From Adiantum capillus-veneris (Eukaryota; Streptophyta; Polypodiopsida; Polypodiales; Pteridaceae): 64,000 nucleotides of DNA. Position 1 is the first letter of the stretch. Every line of letters begins with the position of its first letter. This document shows positions 20,354-31,974 of this stretch, piece after piece. The stretch covers positions 95,457,840 to 95,521,839 of the forward strand of contig CM043971.1 in NCBI GenBank assembly GCA_014529385.2, in the 5' to 3' direction. The position numbers and the translations under genes were made by a program. Below the pieces are notes generated by a model. It worked only from the letters and a program-made list of their open reading frames with translations, made no database searches and was not told the origin of the DNA.

Positions 20354-23300
20354 ATAGCTACTGAGGGATAGAATAGGGAGTGTCCTCTTGTCAGACTTCT
20401 GAATAGTTTGGAACACAAAGAACTACATGTTCATCCCTAATGAAGGTTACTTGCCAACATACTTTGTCAGCACACCTGGTAAGTCCTTGACTTATGAAAC
20501 TATTGAAACAATATCCAACCCCACCACAACAGGTGTTCAATGTTGAAAACCTTACTTAAGCAAATTCTAGAATAGGGAGAAAATCATCTATTCAGAAATG
20601 CATTGTGATAACGTATGCTCTTAGCAGATCCTTTAGCAAAAGAAATATTTGTAAGCTGCCCATCCAACACGAGATGAATAGCAACAGTAAGAGTGAGGTG
20701 CTTTTCCCCAACCACTTACAGACAATCTTCCATGATTGTCGATATACTAGGACTCAATCATTGAGTATCCAGCCATATATTTGATATGGAGTGGAGACAA
20801 CCAACTAGGTTGAAAGCGGGTTGGGCTGGAGAATCTTATAGGGTTTAGACCATCCAACCATAGACACCCATCCTGAGCCAGTACCTTGTATGGCAGGGTG
20901 TAAACTCATAATAAAGCTGCAGTAGAGATTGCACTTGTAATACAAACAAGGTGTAGAAAGAATAAAGTCCATGAATTTGCATGCTGATCCAAATAAATCA
21001 GTGTTAAACACTAGGGCCCATAACACCTAGTGTGCATGCATTTAACACAAACTTATTCAAACCGCAATTCCATGACGAGACTTTCCACGGTGCATTCGGG
21101 AAAGCCTAGCAATAAAAGTTGCACCATAACAAAATGTGACAACCCAGTCACACCTAGGTACCAACTATGAGACATTCTCATGAAGGTAGCATATTTGTCT
21201 ATATGTAGAAACGAACCTCCGTTGAGGTGGTTTCACATCACTTGTAATCAGAACAAGTCTTTACTTAGTACCTGACAATTTCTGGCCATTGAAATTGTTC
21301 CTGATACGGTGTGCTCCAAATGGTCGAATGAACGAATGAGACCAGCACGTAGGGACTTTGTCGCGACACATCATTAAGAATTAGGCGCCAGTGTCAATCC
21401 CAGAGACTCATATTCACCACATGTGGAATATGTCTCAAATAAGGATGGCCAAAAAAGCGACATCCATCAAGTACAAGATGTAATTGTGTGTGGAGGAAAC
21501 TATGAACACTCCACGATGCGAGTGAGAGGGACCCTCATTATCATTGCTCCACATTGGCTAAACCGAACTCCTTGAGTTCTTAGAACATGTTGTATCCCAT
21601 GTGATAACATGTGCCAAATCGAACCTGACAAGTGGGTTCATAACATCATAATGTACAGTGGACACTATGGCCCAAAATACTTTGTTCCAACATGCCCTTG
21701 GCATGGCTCTGAAATGTTCAAGCATATTTAAACAACTTGAAAAAAAAACCAAGCAATGCATACTAAAAATTGGAATAACACCAAATCAATAGATGCGTAC
21801 CTAGAGATTGAATGAATGTTCACTTACCCGTATTCAAATACAGAGGACCACGTTGTCCACCTGTGAAAAAACCAACAACATTGCAGTGGAAACCCTAGGT
21901 GTTGCCTTTGCAATCCAAACCCGTTGATTAGAATGTACGTAGTCAAACCCCTTGGTAAGACCCTTTGTAGAAACTGCTCAACTAGCAGGTAACGGTAACC
22001 AACATAGTCAACTGTGTACATAATAATTGGAATCAACTTGAGAAGGTGAATTCGTTTGCTAACACATGGTATATTGTGGAATTTTTTCCTTGAAAGTATA
22101 ACGAGAATAGATCAAACTGTGATCCTCCAATCATCCGCCGGGTCTTGCTCCAAAACTGTGTTGCCGGGTCTTATCCCAAAACTGTGCTGCTATAGACACT
22201 CATAGTGCTATAGAGAGAGTAGGAGATCCACACAAGTAAAATACCTAGCTCATATGGACGGCCATGCTGTCTCAACTGATTGCTGCATCTATACATCGTG
22301 CTATAGATCTGCCTATGCGAGTGTTAGTTCAGTCAAAACTCAACTCCATCATCGCACCAAAACATGTAGTGCCTATGAAGTACCCAAAAGATTTGTAATG
22401 GCAAGACTCTTGCTTGGCCAATAACATCAATGGGAACTACAAGGGATAGATCTGTTCAAGCTGGAGAACAATCACCCAAGAAATACCAGCCTTGGGTCTT
22501 ACCCTAGGTCTGACAATGGATCTTAGCCTGTGTGGCTCATAGCCCTTATGCAAATAACAAATGAGTGTTCAATCCAGAAACCAATGAAGACAAATTGGAG
22601 TGGCGTCTTGACCACTTACTAGCTGAGAGTGAGAGCACTTTGGCCCAGGCTGACTCTTGAGCAAAACATGTAGCAAAATTTTCTTAAAAAGTTTTTATTA
22701 TTCTTTGAGAGGAATAAGAAAAAAGAAGAGCATGCTGGGCTGAGGAATTGTTCGTAAACGACTATGACATGTATAGTTGATTGCCATGCTCCTGTGCATC
22801 TTATGCCTAACGTGCAGCTTATCCTATAAGAATGCAATAATTTTCTGCTATGACTCTTAACGAGAGAGAGAATAGAAAAACAAGTCACAGACTGACCCAC
22901 CTACCGTGTATGTGGTTGTGACGACACCAGTGTGACTTAGCAGTTTGCCTTGAAATTAAGTCCAAGTTTTAGGTTCTTTTTAGTGGTGTTGTGTTTGGAT
23001 AGCAACCTAAACAATCCAAAATGATTCATAATTAATATTGTCTTTGACAGAGTGACTGTGTGAGAGCGTACTGTATACCACCTGGGTAACATGCCTTGCA
23101 TACAAAAGTGGAAGCCAGTGGCTACCGTGACAATTATAAACGTAAGAGTTAACACCAGAAGTACCTTGCATCGACCTGATTGGGAGGGATTCAGTGAGAT
23201 GATGTCCTGATTAATGTAGATGCCCTAAACTTGGTTGCCACTGCTCTTGACGCTAAGTTAATGGTAGCATGAATTAGAAGCTGTGTGTCACATGAAATTG

Positions 23301-23563
23301 GTCAACCATTTGGCTGTGCACAAAAAACAAGATTGTGACATGTATATCATATACACCCTAATGCACTGATCGGGTATGGATCTCATAATGTTGTCGGCTG
23401 ATTGTATAAGCTGAGATTATGAAACTGGTCTTACCAAAAATGATTATATCAGAAAAGAAATTGGGGCATAACCCTACCAAATTCAAAAAATGGAAAATAC
23501 TCTGAAAAGCCACATGCACGTATGAAGACATATAACTACTGTGCCCTGCACCAAAACTAGAGT
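20354..23563 (-). other. element D interior downstream of gag, no gene recognised
   Basis: No protease, RT or integrase motif in any frame that I can see. Part of it (about 21060-22020) has a diverged, inverted relative at 50630-51585, so the non-coding interior is a conserved family sequence and not random filler. Confidence 0.6.
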
Positions 23564-24157
23564 TTATGTCGAATCACGAACTAAAGCAACATCCTTACTT
23601 TGTCGGACATGTGGACACTGCTTTTTTTTATGTGTTCCTAAGCAAATAAAGCATAATTTTTGATTTTTTGCACGTCGAAAGTCAGATTGTGATAGTCGCT
23701 TCTTGACCACGTTGGTCACGACCAGATATGTTCCTACAACCAAATTATTTTGTGCATGTTGGACCTCTTTGGTCATAACTGGTGGGTAGACAACCCCTTG
23801 GGTTGCTGGCAAGTGAGAAGTTGATTATGGTAGCATTTTATAAATTAATCGTGTGAGATTTTCCACTTGCGTAGCTAATATCTGGACCTGTACAACTAGC
23901 TTGCAAAATCGGGCATCAAAAGTTTGCCAGTCCTGTCGAGTGACAAACTCCCTGGCATCCGACAAGTTATTGTCATCCTCTATAATATCAAACACACTCT
24001 GAGGAAGAGGAGATAGACTGCCGAGGTATGCATTATATGTCCCTGTTGCCACGTGGGTACCCTCCGTGAGAGTATCCGGCCACACGACATCCATAGGTGG
24101 AGCCGATTCCACGTATTCGAAGTCAAACATATGTTGAGCATCAATTTCCGTACTCAT
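23564..24157 (-). pseudogene. element D gag-like protein with one zinc knuckle
   Basis: From an ATG at 24157 the frame starts MSTEIDAQHMFDFEYVESAP. It contains SDAREFVTRQDWQTFDARFC and a hydrophobic heptad stretch LVVQVQILATQVENLTRLIY that may form a coiled coil. A TAA at 23825-23827 interrupts it, and the same frame then goes on to a basic segment, LSQSDFRRAKNQKLCFIC. The zinc knuckle is CFICLGTHKKKQC, spaced CX2CX3HX4C, one residue shorter than the usual CX2CX4HX4C. The frame ends at 23564. By family it would be the RNA-packaging protein. No protease follows. The capsid fold is not recognisable by eye. Confidence 0.55.
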
Positions 24158-24979
24158 GGCAAAATGCATTGTACGAAATAAAGAGAAAACAATACCTTGG
24201 AGCACCGAAAAGTTTGTAGCCGTATCGAACACAGAAACTCGTAGAAGCATAGGCTGATAATTAGTCGTGCTAATTATGCCTATGGTCGTAAAATAGGTGA
24301 ATTCCAAGCCGCGGTAGAATTCGTGAAGAGTGAAAACTGCCGAGGAACTTCAAATCGTCGTCAACGAAGGTTGATGCAATGCTACAATTCTGCAATATGG
24401 AAGAAGGAACAAGAAATTGACTTTTTTGAAGAAGTTCATGGCCCGGTGGCGAGATTATGTTGCCCTTGCTATATTGTGATTAATTTGAAAAATTATGCAG
24501 CTTATTGATTCTACGCCTGCTGAACGGGATGTTGTGAATCGAGTCCCGTGCCCCCTTGTTATATGCCGAGATGCCTTTGGCTTGTATGGGTGTATGTCGG
24601 GGTGGGCATGTACCCTATTGAAAAAAAATTTGCCCAAGGGTTTTGACCTTAGGGTAGCATGTGAAAAAACCAGGCCCACAATGGCGATGAAGTTCTACTG
24701 CAGGGCCGCCAAGAGGCGAGGAGGTTCATAGAGTGGCTTGAGGTGCTCGGTTGCGCCCGCCACAGAGACGTATTCTCCTTAGCACGGGATCGCACACAGT
24801 TCAAGGCCAAAACCATTCGGTTTCGCGCAGGTGATGCAGTCACCCTCCCTCCTCGCAAGCGGGGTTGCCCACCCCAAAGCTCTGTCAAGTTTCCTGTGTA
24901 GAGAAGCGTCACACCTCATGCACATGCAAGCTAAAGATAGAGGTGGCTCTCCACGCCTGTGTGTCCCCCAAAAAAGAGT

Positions 24980-24992
24980 GGCTCTGATACTA
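24980..24992 (-). promoter_or_regulatory. element D primer-binding site
   Basis: The minus strand reads TAGTATCAGAGCC, one base from the tRNA-iMet-complementary TGGTATCAGAGCC, next to the LTR at 24994. Confidence 0.75.
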
Positions 24993-24993
24993 G

Positions 24994-25173
24994 TGTGAGA
25001 ACTAGGGAAAGCTAGACCTAGGATCGTCCTCTCAACCCCCCATAATATAGGCGGGTTCCTAGCCCCTTGCCCTAGACGGATCCCCTGTCCACACTGTCTA
25101 GCCTGGCCCCTGGCTGGCCCCTGGCCGAAGTCCATGACCACCCTAGTCCTTAGGTTTGACCCTTGTCCTGACA
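24994..25173 (-). repeat. element D 5' LTR
   Basis: 180 bp and roughly nine-tenths identical to the 3' LTR. The largest difference is a cluster around the GGCTGAAG/GGCTGGCC repeats. Confidence 0.9.
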
Positions 25174-25287
25174 TTGACCAATAAAGACGAGATTATAACC
25201 CGGTGGTTCTGATCTCTGTGCACCTCTAGACCGAGGTGTGCGGGGATTGGACATGACTAGAGAATGTGAGGTAGTTTATAGTGTGAA

Positions 25288-25290
<3 letters not shown>

Positions 25291-25371
<81 letters not shown>
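25291..25371. repeat. (GA)n microsatellite
   Basis: About 80 bp of GA, 70 bp upstream of the transposase start. Confidence 0.95.
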
Positions 25372-25374
<3 letters not shown>

Positions 25375-25438
25375 AAGACAAAGAATGCCAATAGAAGATT
25401 AAATTTGTTGTCCAGATTATAAGGGTTTTACCCTCATT

Positions 25439-28400
25439 ATGAGTAGTGACGAGGATGTGGGGCCGTCCAATCGAAACACCTATCTTTCAACGAGGATCTT
25501 ATGTCCTTGTAATCAATGCAAGCATATTGTGCGACGCACAAGACGCGTTTCTTTGCAGCACGTTCGCGAATTTGGAGAGTTCGATCCATCTATTATAGAT
25601 CGAGTTGTTGCCAATTATAACTCGTCAGACTCTAACATTGGCCAACAGGCACAAATCTTGCAACCGAATAGATGTGTTTGTAGGCGCTTTGGTCAAGCAG
25701 CATATGTGAGGCCACAAGATGTAGCCTCTGATAACTCGGGGGATGATCATGCAGACCACATTCCCAACGAGGCAATGTTTGAGCCCGAGATTGATGAAAT
25801 GATCGAGACAATCATGGATTCAAAAAAGCCTTATCTATGATGATATGAAAAGTGAAGCTGATACGCCATTGTATAATGGAACAAGTGTGTCTAGATTGAA
25901 GGCGCTCCTGGTTCTTCTCAACATGCAGGCAAAGTTTGGATGGAGTGACACTAGCATCACAACGCTTTTTAGGTGATCTATTACAATTAGTTTACTTTAA
26001 TAAAAATCTCTGGATGTATAATGATCTGATAGATTTTTACACAATTGTACAATATTTTTTTCGTTGTGTAGATTGCTCAAAGAGCACATACTGCCAGCTG
26101 ATAATGTGATGCCAGATTCCCGAGAGGAAGCAAGAAAGATTTTGCGAAACTTGGGGATGGATTACAATTTGATCCACGCTTGTCCTAACGACTGCATTCT
26201 TTTTAGAGGGGAATACATAGACATGGAGAAGTGTCTGAAATGTGATTCCGAGAGATATCGAGTAGATCTCCAGGAACAAAAAATTTGCAAAAGATTTTGC
26301 GACATTTTCCTCTGCTTCCTCGCATCAAGCATTTCTTCGAATGTAAGTCCATGGCTGCCCTAGCATCATGGCATGAGGAGAATAAATCTTTGGATGGTGT
26401 GCTACGGATTCCTACAGATTGCGCAGCCTGGAAACATATAGATGAAACATGGTTGGATTTTGCCAACGAACCTCGAAATTTGCGCTTAGGCCTGGCTATG
26501 GATGGCATAAATCCATTTGGTCAAAGATCAACATCTTATAGTGTATGGCCCGTTGTCACTGTCAACTACAACATTCCCCCGTGGTTGACTACGAAGAAGG
26601 GGCACCTATGGCTAAGCTTGATTGTGCCGGGGTGATATAAAGTGAAGAATATGGATGTGTATCTTCGTCCACTATTGGAAGAGCTACAACAATTGTGAAT
26701 TGGCATAGAAGTGGTGGATATGAGCCAACGCACAGGTCGTCGGAATGCTTTGATCAGAGGCATTCTAAGGTGGACCATGCATGACTATCCCAGACTAACA
26801 AAATGCTCATGTGATTTACACTCCTCACTCAAACATTGTAAATCTTGATTTTTTTCAAGCTTATCTATTATCATGTATATACATGCAGGGCTTCAAACAA
26901 GCGGATATAGAGCATGTGTCACAGGTGGACCTAGACTGAATGCACGTAGGGCGTCCTCATTGAAGAAGCAAATCTACGAAGGTCATCAAGCGTATCTTCC
27001 AGAGAATCATGTGTTACGCGATGGATTTTTGGGATGAGAGCCACTGAGAATGTCCGCACAAGCATGATTAGAGCAGAAGGAGATATGTGATGAAGGATTG
27101 TCCCCAGGGATGAAGAGACTATCTCTATGGTACGAGTTACCATACTGGACCCGACTCATGATCAATCACTTGCTTGATCCAATGCACATATTCAAGAATG
27201 TGGGTAATCTACTATGGGACCATCTAACCGGCAAGAAAGATTCTTTGGGAGCCAGGGTTGACCTTAGAAATGTGGATCGTATGGAGCAATATTGGCCGCA
27301 AACAACATCAATCACTTGCTTGATCCAATGCACATATTCAAGAACGTGGGTAATCTACTATGGGACCATCTAACCAGCAAGAAAGATTCTTTGGGAGCCA
27401 GGGTTGACCTTAGAAATGTGGATCGTATGGAGCAATATTGGCCGCAAACAGCGATCAATGGATCGATAAAACTCTCTAAAGCACCATGGATTTTCACAGG
27501 AGCTCAAGAACGCAAAGTAAAAGAGACCATTCAATCTTTGCGGACCCCCACTAGCGTAATGCACTCGCTCCGAACGTGTTTTACTAAAGAAGGAAAGCTT
27601 ATCGGTTTGAAGTCACACGACTGGCATAAAATGTGTCAAGTATGTTCATAGTGGAATATATCATCGTGGGAGTTGTGTAACAAATTCATGTGCAGACTTT
27701 AATATCATTGCTTCACGTGTTTTGTAGTTTATTTTACCGGTGGCCATTGAGGGATGTTTGTCTCTTGACGTCCGTAACACAATCTACAAACTTGCGAAGT
27801 TGGTGCAATGGATCTCACAAAAGGAGATCAATGTAGACTCCATACCATTCGACAAACTAAACGCTGTGGAGGTTGTGTGCATGTTTGAGAAACATTTTCC
27901 TACTACCATGCTAACCATTCAAGTGCATCTTCTTGTTCACATAGTTGATGAGGTGGAAATAACTGGCACAGTACATTCCAGATGGATGTTCTGTTTAGAA
28001 CGTTTCATGAAAACACTCAAGGGATATGTGCGTTAGAAGGCATGTCCGGAGGGTAGCATGGCAGAGGGTTGGCTGGTATCAGAGTCCCTAATGTACATTA
28101 GAGAGTGGCTAGATGGATTTGATAAAGCCCGGGACACGCTATGGCGAACCATAGATGATGAGCACATATCTGGGATTGTCATGTGCAATCTCGATGTTGA
28201 GAAGAAGACGACGGAAGATCTAAAGGCTAAAATCAACCGATTTTGCATGCTTCACAATCTAGTGATGCAAAAGTGGATTTTACAATATGAGGATGCAAAG
28301 CAAGAACGACAAAGGACATGAATCGAGTGGAGATGGGAAAGACGACCACCGATGCACTATTCGACGGGTATGGAGAGCCTACCAACATTCATGAGCTTAA

Positions 28401-29288
28401 GATGGTTGCACAACCAATTGAAAAGCGCATAATAGTGCGGTGAAGAAGTGACTGAGGAAGAGTGGGAGTAATCTCGGGGTTGCGCGACCAAGGTAAGTTT
28501 GCAATGTACGACTAGTGACTTTCTAGATGTTTGAACGGCCACTCATAATCTTTGTTCGTTGTAGTATAAGTCATACACAGTAGCATGGTGTAAAGGTCAA
28601 CATTTTAGGGTGGAACGGATCGACAAAAAGCGTTTTACTCAAGATTGTGGAATCATGGCAAAATTTGAACAGTCTAGTCAACGACGGTCCTCTGATGTAG
28701 ATCTTGTGGTGGCAGAACTCACTTACTTCCGCAGGCTACAAGAGATTTTGAGGATCGATTATAGAGGAACTTTTGTCGACTTGTTCGACGTGCAATGGTT
28801 CAAGATAATCATGGAGGGTTGCAACGCTACTGTGCATAGAGGAGATTCTGGTTTTCTTGAGGTGGATTCAACTAAGAAATGGACTGACCTAAGAGACACT
28901 TTCGTACTACCCGAGCATTGTGAACAAGTAAGTATGTAAATAGTTAACATCCTATTTTAGTAGTTATGTGCTTGGAAGTTCTCATGTAAGTTATGTTTGA
29001 ACGACAAGTGATATTTCATCCTACAAGTCTGCATCAAACTGGTGGTACATCATAGAGGTAGCCCCTCGTAGTGCACGGACGCATGAAAGCTACCATGTGC
29101 CAATCACAGCGGCATCAATGGAGAAGATCGGAGATGATGCTCAGTCAGAAGCTGCTGAGGTGGTGCCAGATGAGCATCAAGCTGCTACTCTCTATGGGGT
29201 GCATGCAGAGGATCTACAAAATGAAACAGAGGACATATGTCTAAACGAAGAGCTCTATATAGATATAGAAAGTTATGCTGAGCTATGA
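25439..29288 (+). pseudogene. CACTA TNP2-type transposase, multi-exon, broken
   Basis: Would bind CACTA ends and cut and join DNA in the nucleus. The order matches the TNP2 family. First comes an N-terminal transposase-associated zinc region (CPCNQCKHIV, 25504-25533), then PLYNGTSVSRLKALLVLLN and KFGWSDTSITTLF. After an intron (about 25973-26070) come LPADNVMPDSREEARKILR and IHACPNDCILFRGEY with CLKCDSERY. Next are ALASWHEE, DGVLRIPTDCAAWKH, RLGLAMDGINPFGQRSTSYS and YNIPPWLTTKKGHLWLSLIV. Later come LPYWTRLMINHLLDPMHIFK, LPVAIEGCLSLDVR, WMFCLERFMKTLKGYVR and a DUF4216-like end (28610-28939) with final exon ASNWWYIIEVAPRSARTHES. Frameshifts fall at A6 runs (25822-25827, 26278-26283). Stops occur at 26634-26636 and 28034-28036, and a 146-bp duplication shifts the frame near 27307. 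Exon ends are approximate. Confidence 0.85.
27161..27452 (+). repeat. 146-bp tandem duplication inside the transposase
   Basis: 27161-27306 is repeated at 27307-27452 with a few substitutions. The period is not a multiple of three, so the second copy reads in another frame. Both copies encode the INHLLDPMHIFKNVGNLLWD segment. Confidence 0.9.
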
Positions 29289-29502
29289 GAGGATGAGAGA
29301 GAGACCTCTTAAAGCCATAAATATTATATTTAAACAATTTTGCTCCGTTTTATAAAAACTTTGGCGTCATTGCATCATTGTATTTAATGGTCTTTGCGTC
29401 CATTTTTGTTTATATGCGTCATTGTGTCATTGTATTTAATGGTCTTTGTGTCCACTCTAGGTACGTATGCTTTAGGTATGTTCTCACAAGCAGGGATGAC
29501 GA

Positions 29503-29833
29503 GCACTGCGCTCCGAGTGGGATGGATCCTGAAGCTGCAATCGCGAAGGTAGTGATCTGTCTTTCCTCATAGATACGGCTTGTCCCATCGCTAGATCTAA
29601 TTGCTCGGGTGAAAGAGACGCTAAGAAGCACTACTACTGCTTCTTAGTGTCTCTTTCACCTGATCAACTAGATTTAGTGGTGAAAGAGACGCTAAGAATC
29701 ACTACTACTACTTCTTAGCCTCTCTTTCACCCGATCAACTAGATTTAGTGGTGGGGCAAGCAACATCTATGAGCTAATACGGACTTCCTTCGCGATTGCA
29801 GCTTCAGTCTCCATCGCACCCGGAGCGCAGTGC
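29503..29833. repeat. long imperfect palindrome (foldback) between the two CACTA genes
   Basis: The arm 29503 to about 29630 is complementary to about 29708-29833 with scattered mismatches. The tips read GCACTGCGCTCCG and CGGAGCGCAGTGC. Near its centre are two smaller hairpins 71 bp apart. The first (29608-29660) has a 23-base stem, with one G-T pair, around the loop CTACTAC. The second (29679-29731) has one mismatch. The left tip overlaps a possible short exon reading MDPEAAIAK. Confidence 0.85.
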
Positions 29834-29879
29834 TTTTACAAATTCACAGAAATTCAACGAAAACTCTCTACACAGGAAT

Positions 29880-29891
29880 CCCCCCCCCCCT

Positions 29892-29927
<36 letters not shown>

Positions 29928-29931
29928 CTAC
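29880..29931. repeat. C-run, (CT)n and (TATC)n microsatellite
   Basis: C run to 29890, CT 29893-29909, then TATC repeats to 29931. Confidence 0.9.
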
Positions 29932-29996
29932 TTGTCCATGTTTTCTACTCCATTCATTCAATATTAAGTTTAAACGTTTGTGTGTTTAATGCAGGT

Positions 29997-31191
29997 ATGG
30001 ATGATGAGCAGTTTCTTTCTTCTTTGTCACCCGAGCACAGACAGTGGTACTTGGATCGTCATCGCTCTGGCGCACCATCACGTGTTCCTACTCCGTCCGC
30101 GTCTCCGTCAATTTCGAAGCATTCAGCGCGCTCCAAAGCTTCGGTGTCGACAAGATGATCTTCACACTTGTCTAGGCACTGGCGCTCTAGTGGTGGCGGC
30201 GGCGGTTGTTGTGGGGATGCCACCGCCGATGCCTCCACACCGCCTCATGTTCGATGAGGCTCTTTACCCTCCCCTTCTTTGCCCGCCCCCACACCAGCCA
30301 CAACATCGCCATCTATGCCAAGTTTTGCGCGACTGACTATTCCTAGCAGCTACACACCACTACCTACTCCTTCGGGAGCCCAGACTCCTAGCTTCGGGGC
30401 CTTTACTCTGGTGGAGACACCTGACGTCCGTACCCCCATCGACACGCTCCTAGAGACCCCTGTCGGGACACCCAGGTTCACACGTCACCGAAGAGAGGGC
30501 TTGCCTTACTCCGTCGACTTCAACGGCGGCATTATCATGGATGATGACAGCAAGAAGGTGATCTCACGCATGCGTGGTCTTTGCTCTCCGGTGTTTAGAC
30601 ACTACATACTAAACACTTGGAGTGAAGGACCAAGTGATTTAAAGGACAGAGTCATCAACATACTTCATGACGAGTTTTCCGTTTCAACACGGGATGACCG
30701 TTTCAATGAAGACCTGATGAAGGTTCGAATGTGCGAATACTGCAAGCACAAGCGTTCTAAAGTGCAAAAAGCAATAAAGCATGGGTGGAATAGACCAGAT
30801 TGGCTGGCCAAAGAAGATTGGAAGAATGTGAAGAAAGCAACATGCGAGAATCCTGACAAGTGGAAGCAACAAAAGGAGGCAGCCAAAGTGCGAGTAGAGG
30901 CAAGGAGCTCGCACCACTTGGGGAGCGGCGGGTGGGCATCATTTGAGACCGATTTTGTAAATGTTTTTCCATTGCTATTTAGGTTTGATAGTTTAGGGTT
31001 TAGGGGTTTTTAAATTCTAACATAATGGATTCTTTGTATGTTTGGGCAGTGGACGTGACCCCACACCGTACAAGCGCGAGTACGCAGGCAGGAAGGGCTT
31101 AAACGCCCCGATGAACATTTTGAGTTCTCGTGGTGGCATGATTAGTATTATGGTTTACTCTTTTCTATTTGTTGTATTGTTTTGTAAATAA
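29997..31191 (+). pseudogene. second En/Spm-family gene (Transposase_24/Ptta-like)
   Basis: From ATG at 29997 the frame reads MDDEQFLSSLSPEHRQWYLD and a Ser/Pro/Thr-rich stretch. It is broken by TGA at 30156-30158 and 30255-30257. The conserved part follows: GLPYSVDFNGGIIM, GLCSPVFRHYILNTW, KDRVINILHDEFSVS, CEYCKHKRSKVQKAIKHGW, RPDWLAKEDWKNVKKATCEN, then AKVRVEARSSHHLGSGGWAS. The last two resemble the plant transposase family (Ptta/En/Spm, Transposase_24), in which the corresponding motif is usually HTGGSKSF. A 3' exon after an AG at 31048-31049 reads GRDPTPYKREYAGRKGLNAP and ends at TAA 31189-31191. Exon junctions are uncertain. By position and family it may be a TNPA/TNPD-like partner that binds the subterminal repeats. 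Confidence 0.7.
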
Positions 31192-31744
31192 TATGTTTAT
31201 ACTTACAAAAAGCTGTCTTATTGTTTTTTTTCCAGAATTCGACAGATACACCGCTTGGATGCGATTAGACGTTTGATTAGACGACGTCAGTCTAATCATA
31301 GCTAGTAGCTAGATATAGCATTAATTTCCTTTTTTCATATCATATGTATCATGAGATGACGTGTATACGTCTTTTTGTAACTATTGAAAAACCATGTATA
31401 TTTTTTAAATAGTGATAATGGTGTTGTAACTATTTACATTTGTAAAGTTTAATTAACAATCAACTGATTTTGCCTATGATGTCTACAATTGTTATGGATT
31501 TACTTTCATCAATTTACTTTTGTAAGTTTTGTATCTTTATTCTACAAACAATACTATGGATGATGGAGTTAATGGTTATATTGTCTTGTGAGTGACTACT
31601 TTGGGTTTATATCTAAGCTTGCACTTTCTTTCAAAGGTGAATCTTAGCTTATCTTGGATTCAATTAGGTTTACTCTATTATTGGAACATTCAATATGGTT
31701 GATGGGTGAATGCCCTGCCACCAAATGTTTTTACTCTCGGGAAT

Positions 31745-31974
31745 CGCTATAAGCATCGCTATATAAGGATCTACAGCATCGCTATGTGCGTTGTTATAGA
31801 AAATTTGTAAACGTCGCTATGAGCGTTGTTATATAGCGACGCAGATAGTGACACTCATAGCGACCCTCATAGCGACGTTCCCATATCGACGCTCATAGCG
31901 ATGCCGGGGATTATAAAAACCTAATGTATTTGCGTCGCTAACAGCGTCACAAGTGCACACAACCTCTTGTAGTG
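31745..31974 (+). promoter_or_regulatory. CACTA right subterminal repeats and terminus
   Basis: At least six copies of CATAGCGACG or ATCGCTAT-like motifs in both orientations (for example near 31807, 31829, 31856, 31870 and 31892), then GTCGCTAACAGCGTCAC and the inverted end ACCTCTTGTAGTG. The next base pairs, AAT, repeat the left flank. Confidence 0.85.

Larger units (their letters stand above)
19546..25173 (-). mobile_element. element D: LTR retrotransposon with short LTRs and only a gag remnant
   Basis: Two 180-bp LTRs (19546-19725 and 24994-25173) with TG...CA ends are flanked by the exact 5-bp target duplication TTGAC (19541-19545, 25174-25178). A tRNA-iMet-type primer site lies inside the right LTR and a purine-rich tract (minus strand AATAGGGGAG) inside the left one, so the element reads leftward. 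The interior has a gag-like frame with one zinc knuckle near its 5' end and nothing recognisable over the remaining 3.8 kb. It sits inside CACTA element C. It resembles elements that keep gag but borrow pol. Confidence 0.9.
17613..31974 (+). mobile_element. element C: CACTA (En/Spm) DNA transposon, carrying nested element D
   Basis: The left end is CACTACAAGAGGT (17613-17625). The right end is its reverse complement (31962-31974). The 3-bp target duplication AAT lies at 17610-17612 and 31975-31977. Both ends have subterminal copies of AGCGAC-type motifs. Inside are two + strand genes of En/Spm type: a TNP2-like transposase and a second transposase-family gene. Length is 14.36 kb, of which 5.6 kb is the inserted LTR element D. 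Both genes carry stops, so this copy is probably not autonomous now. Confidence 0.9.
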
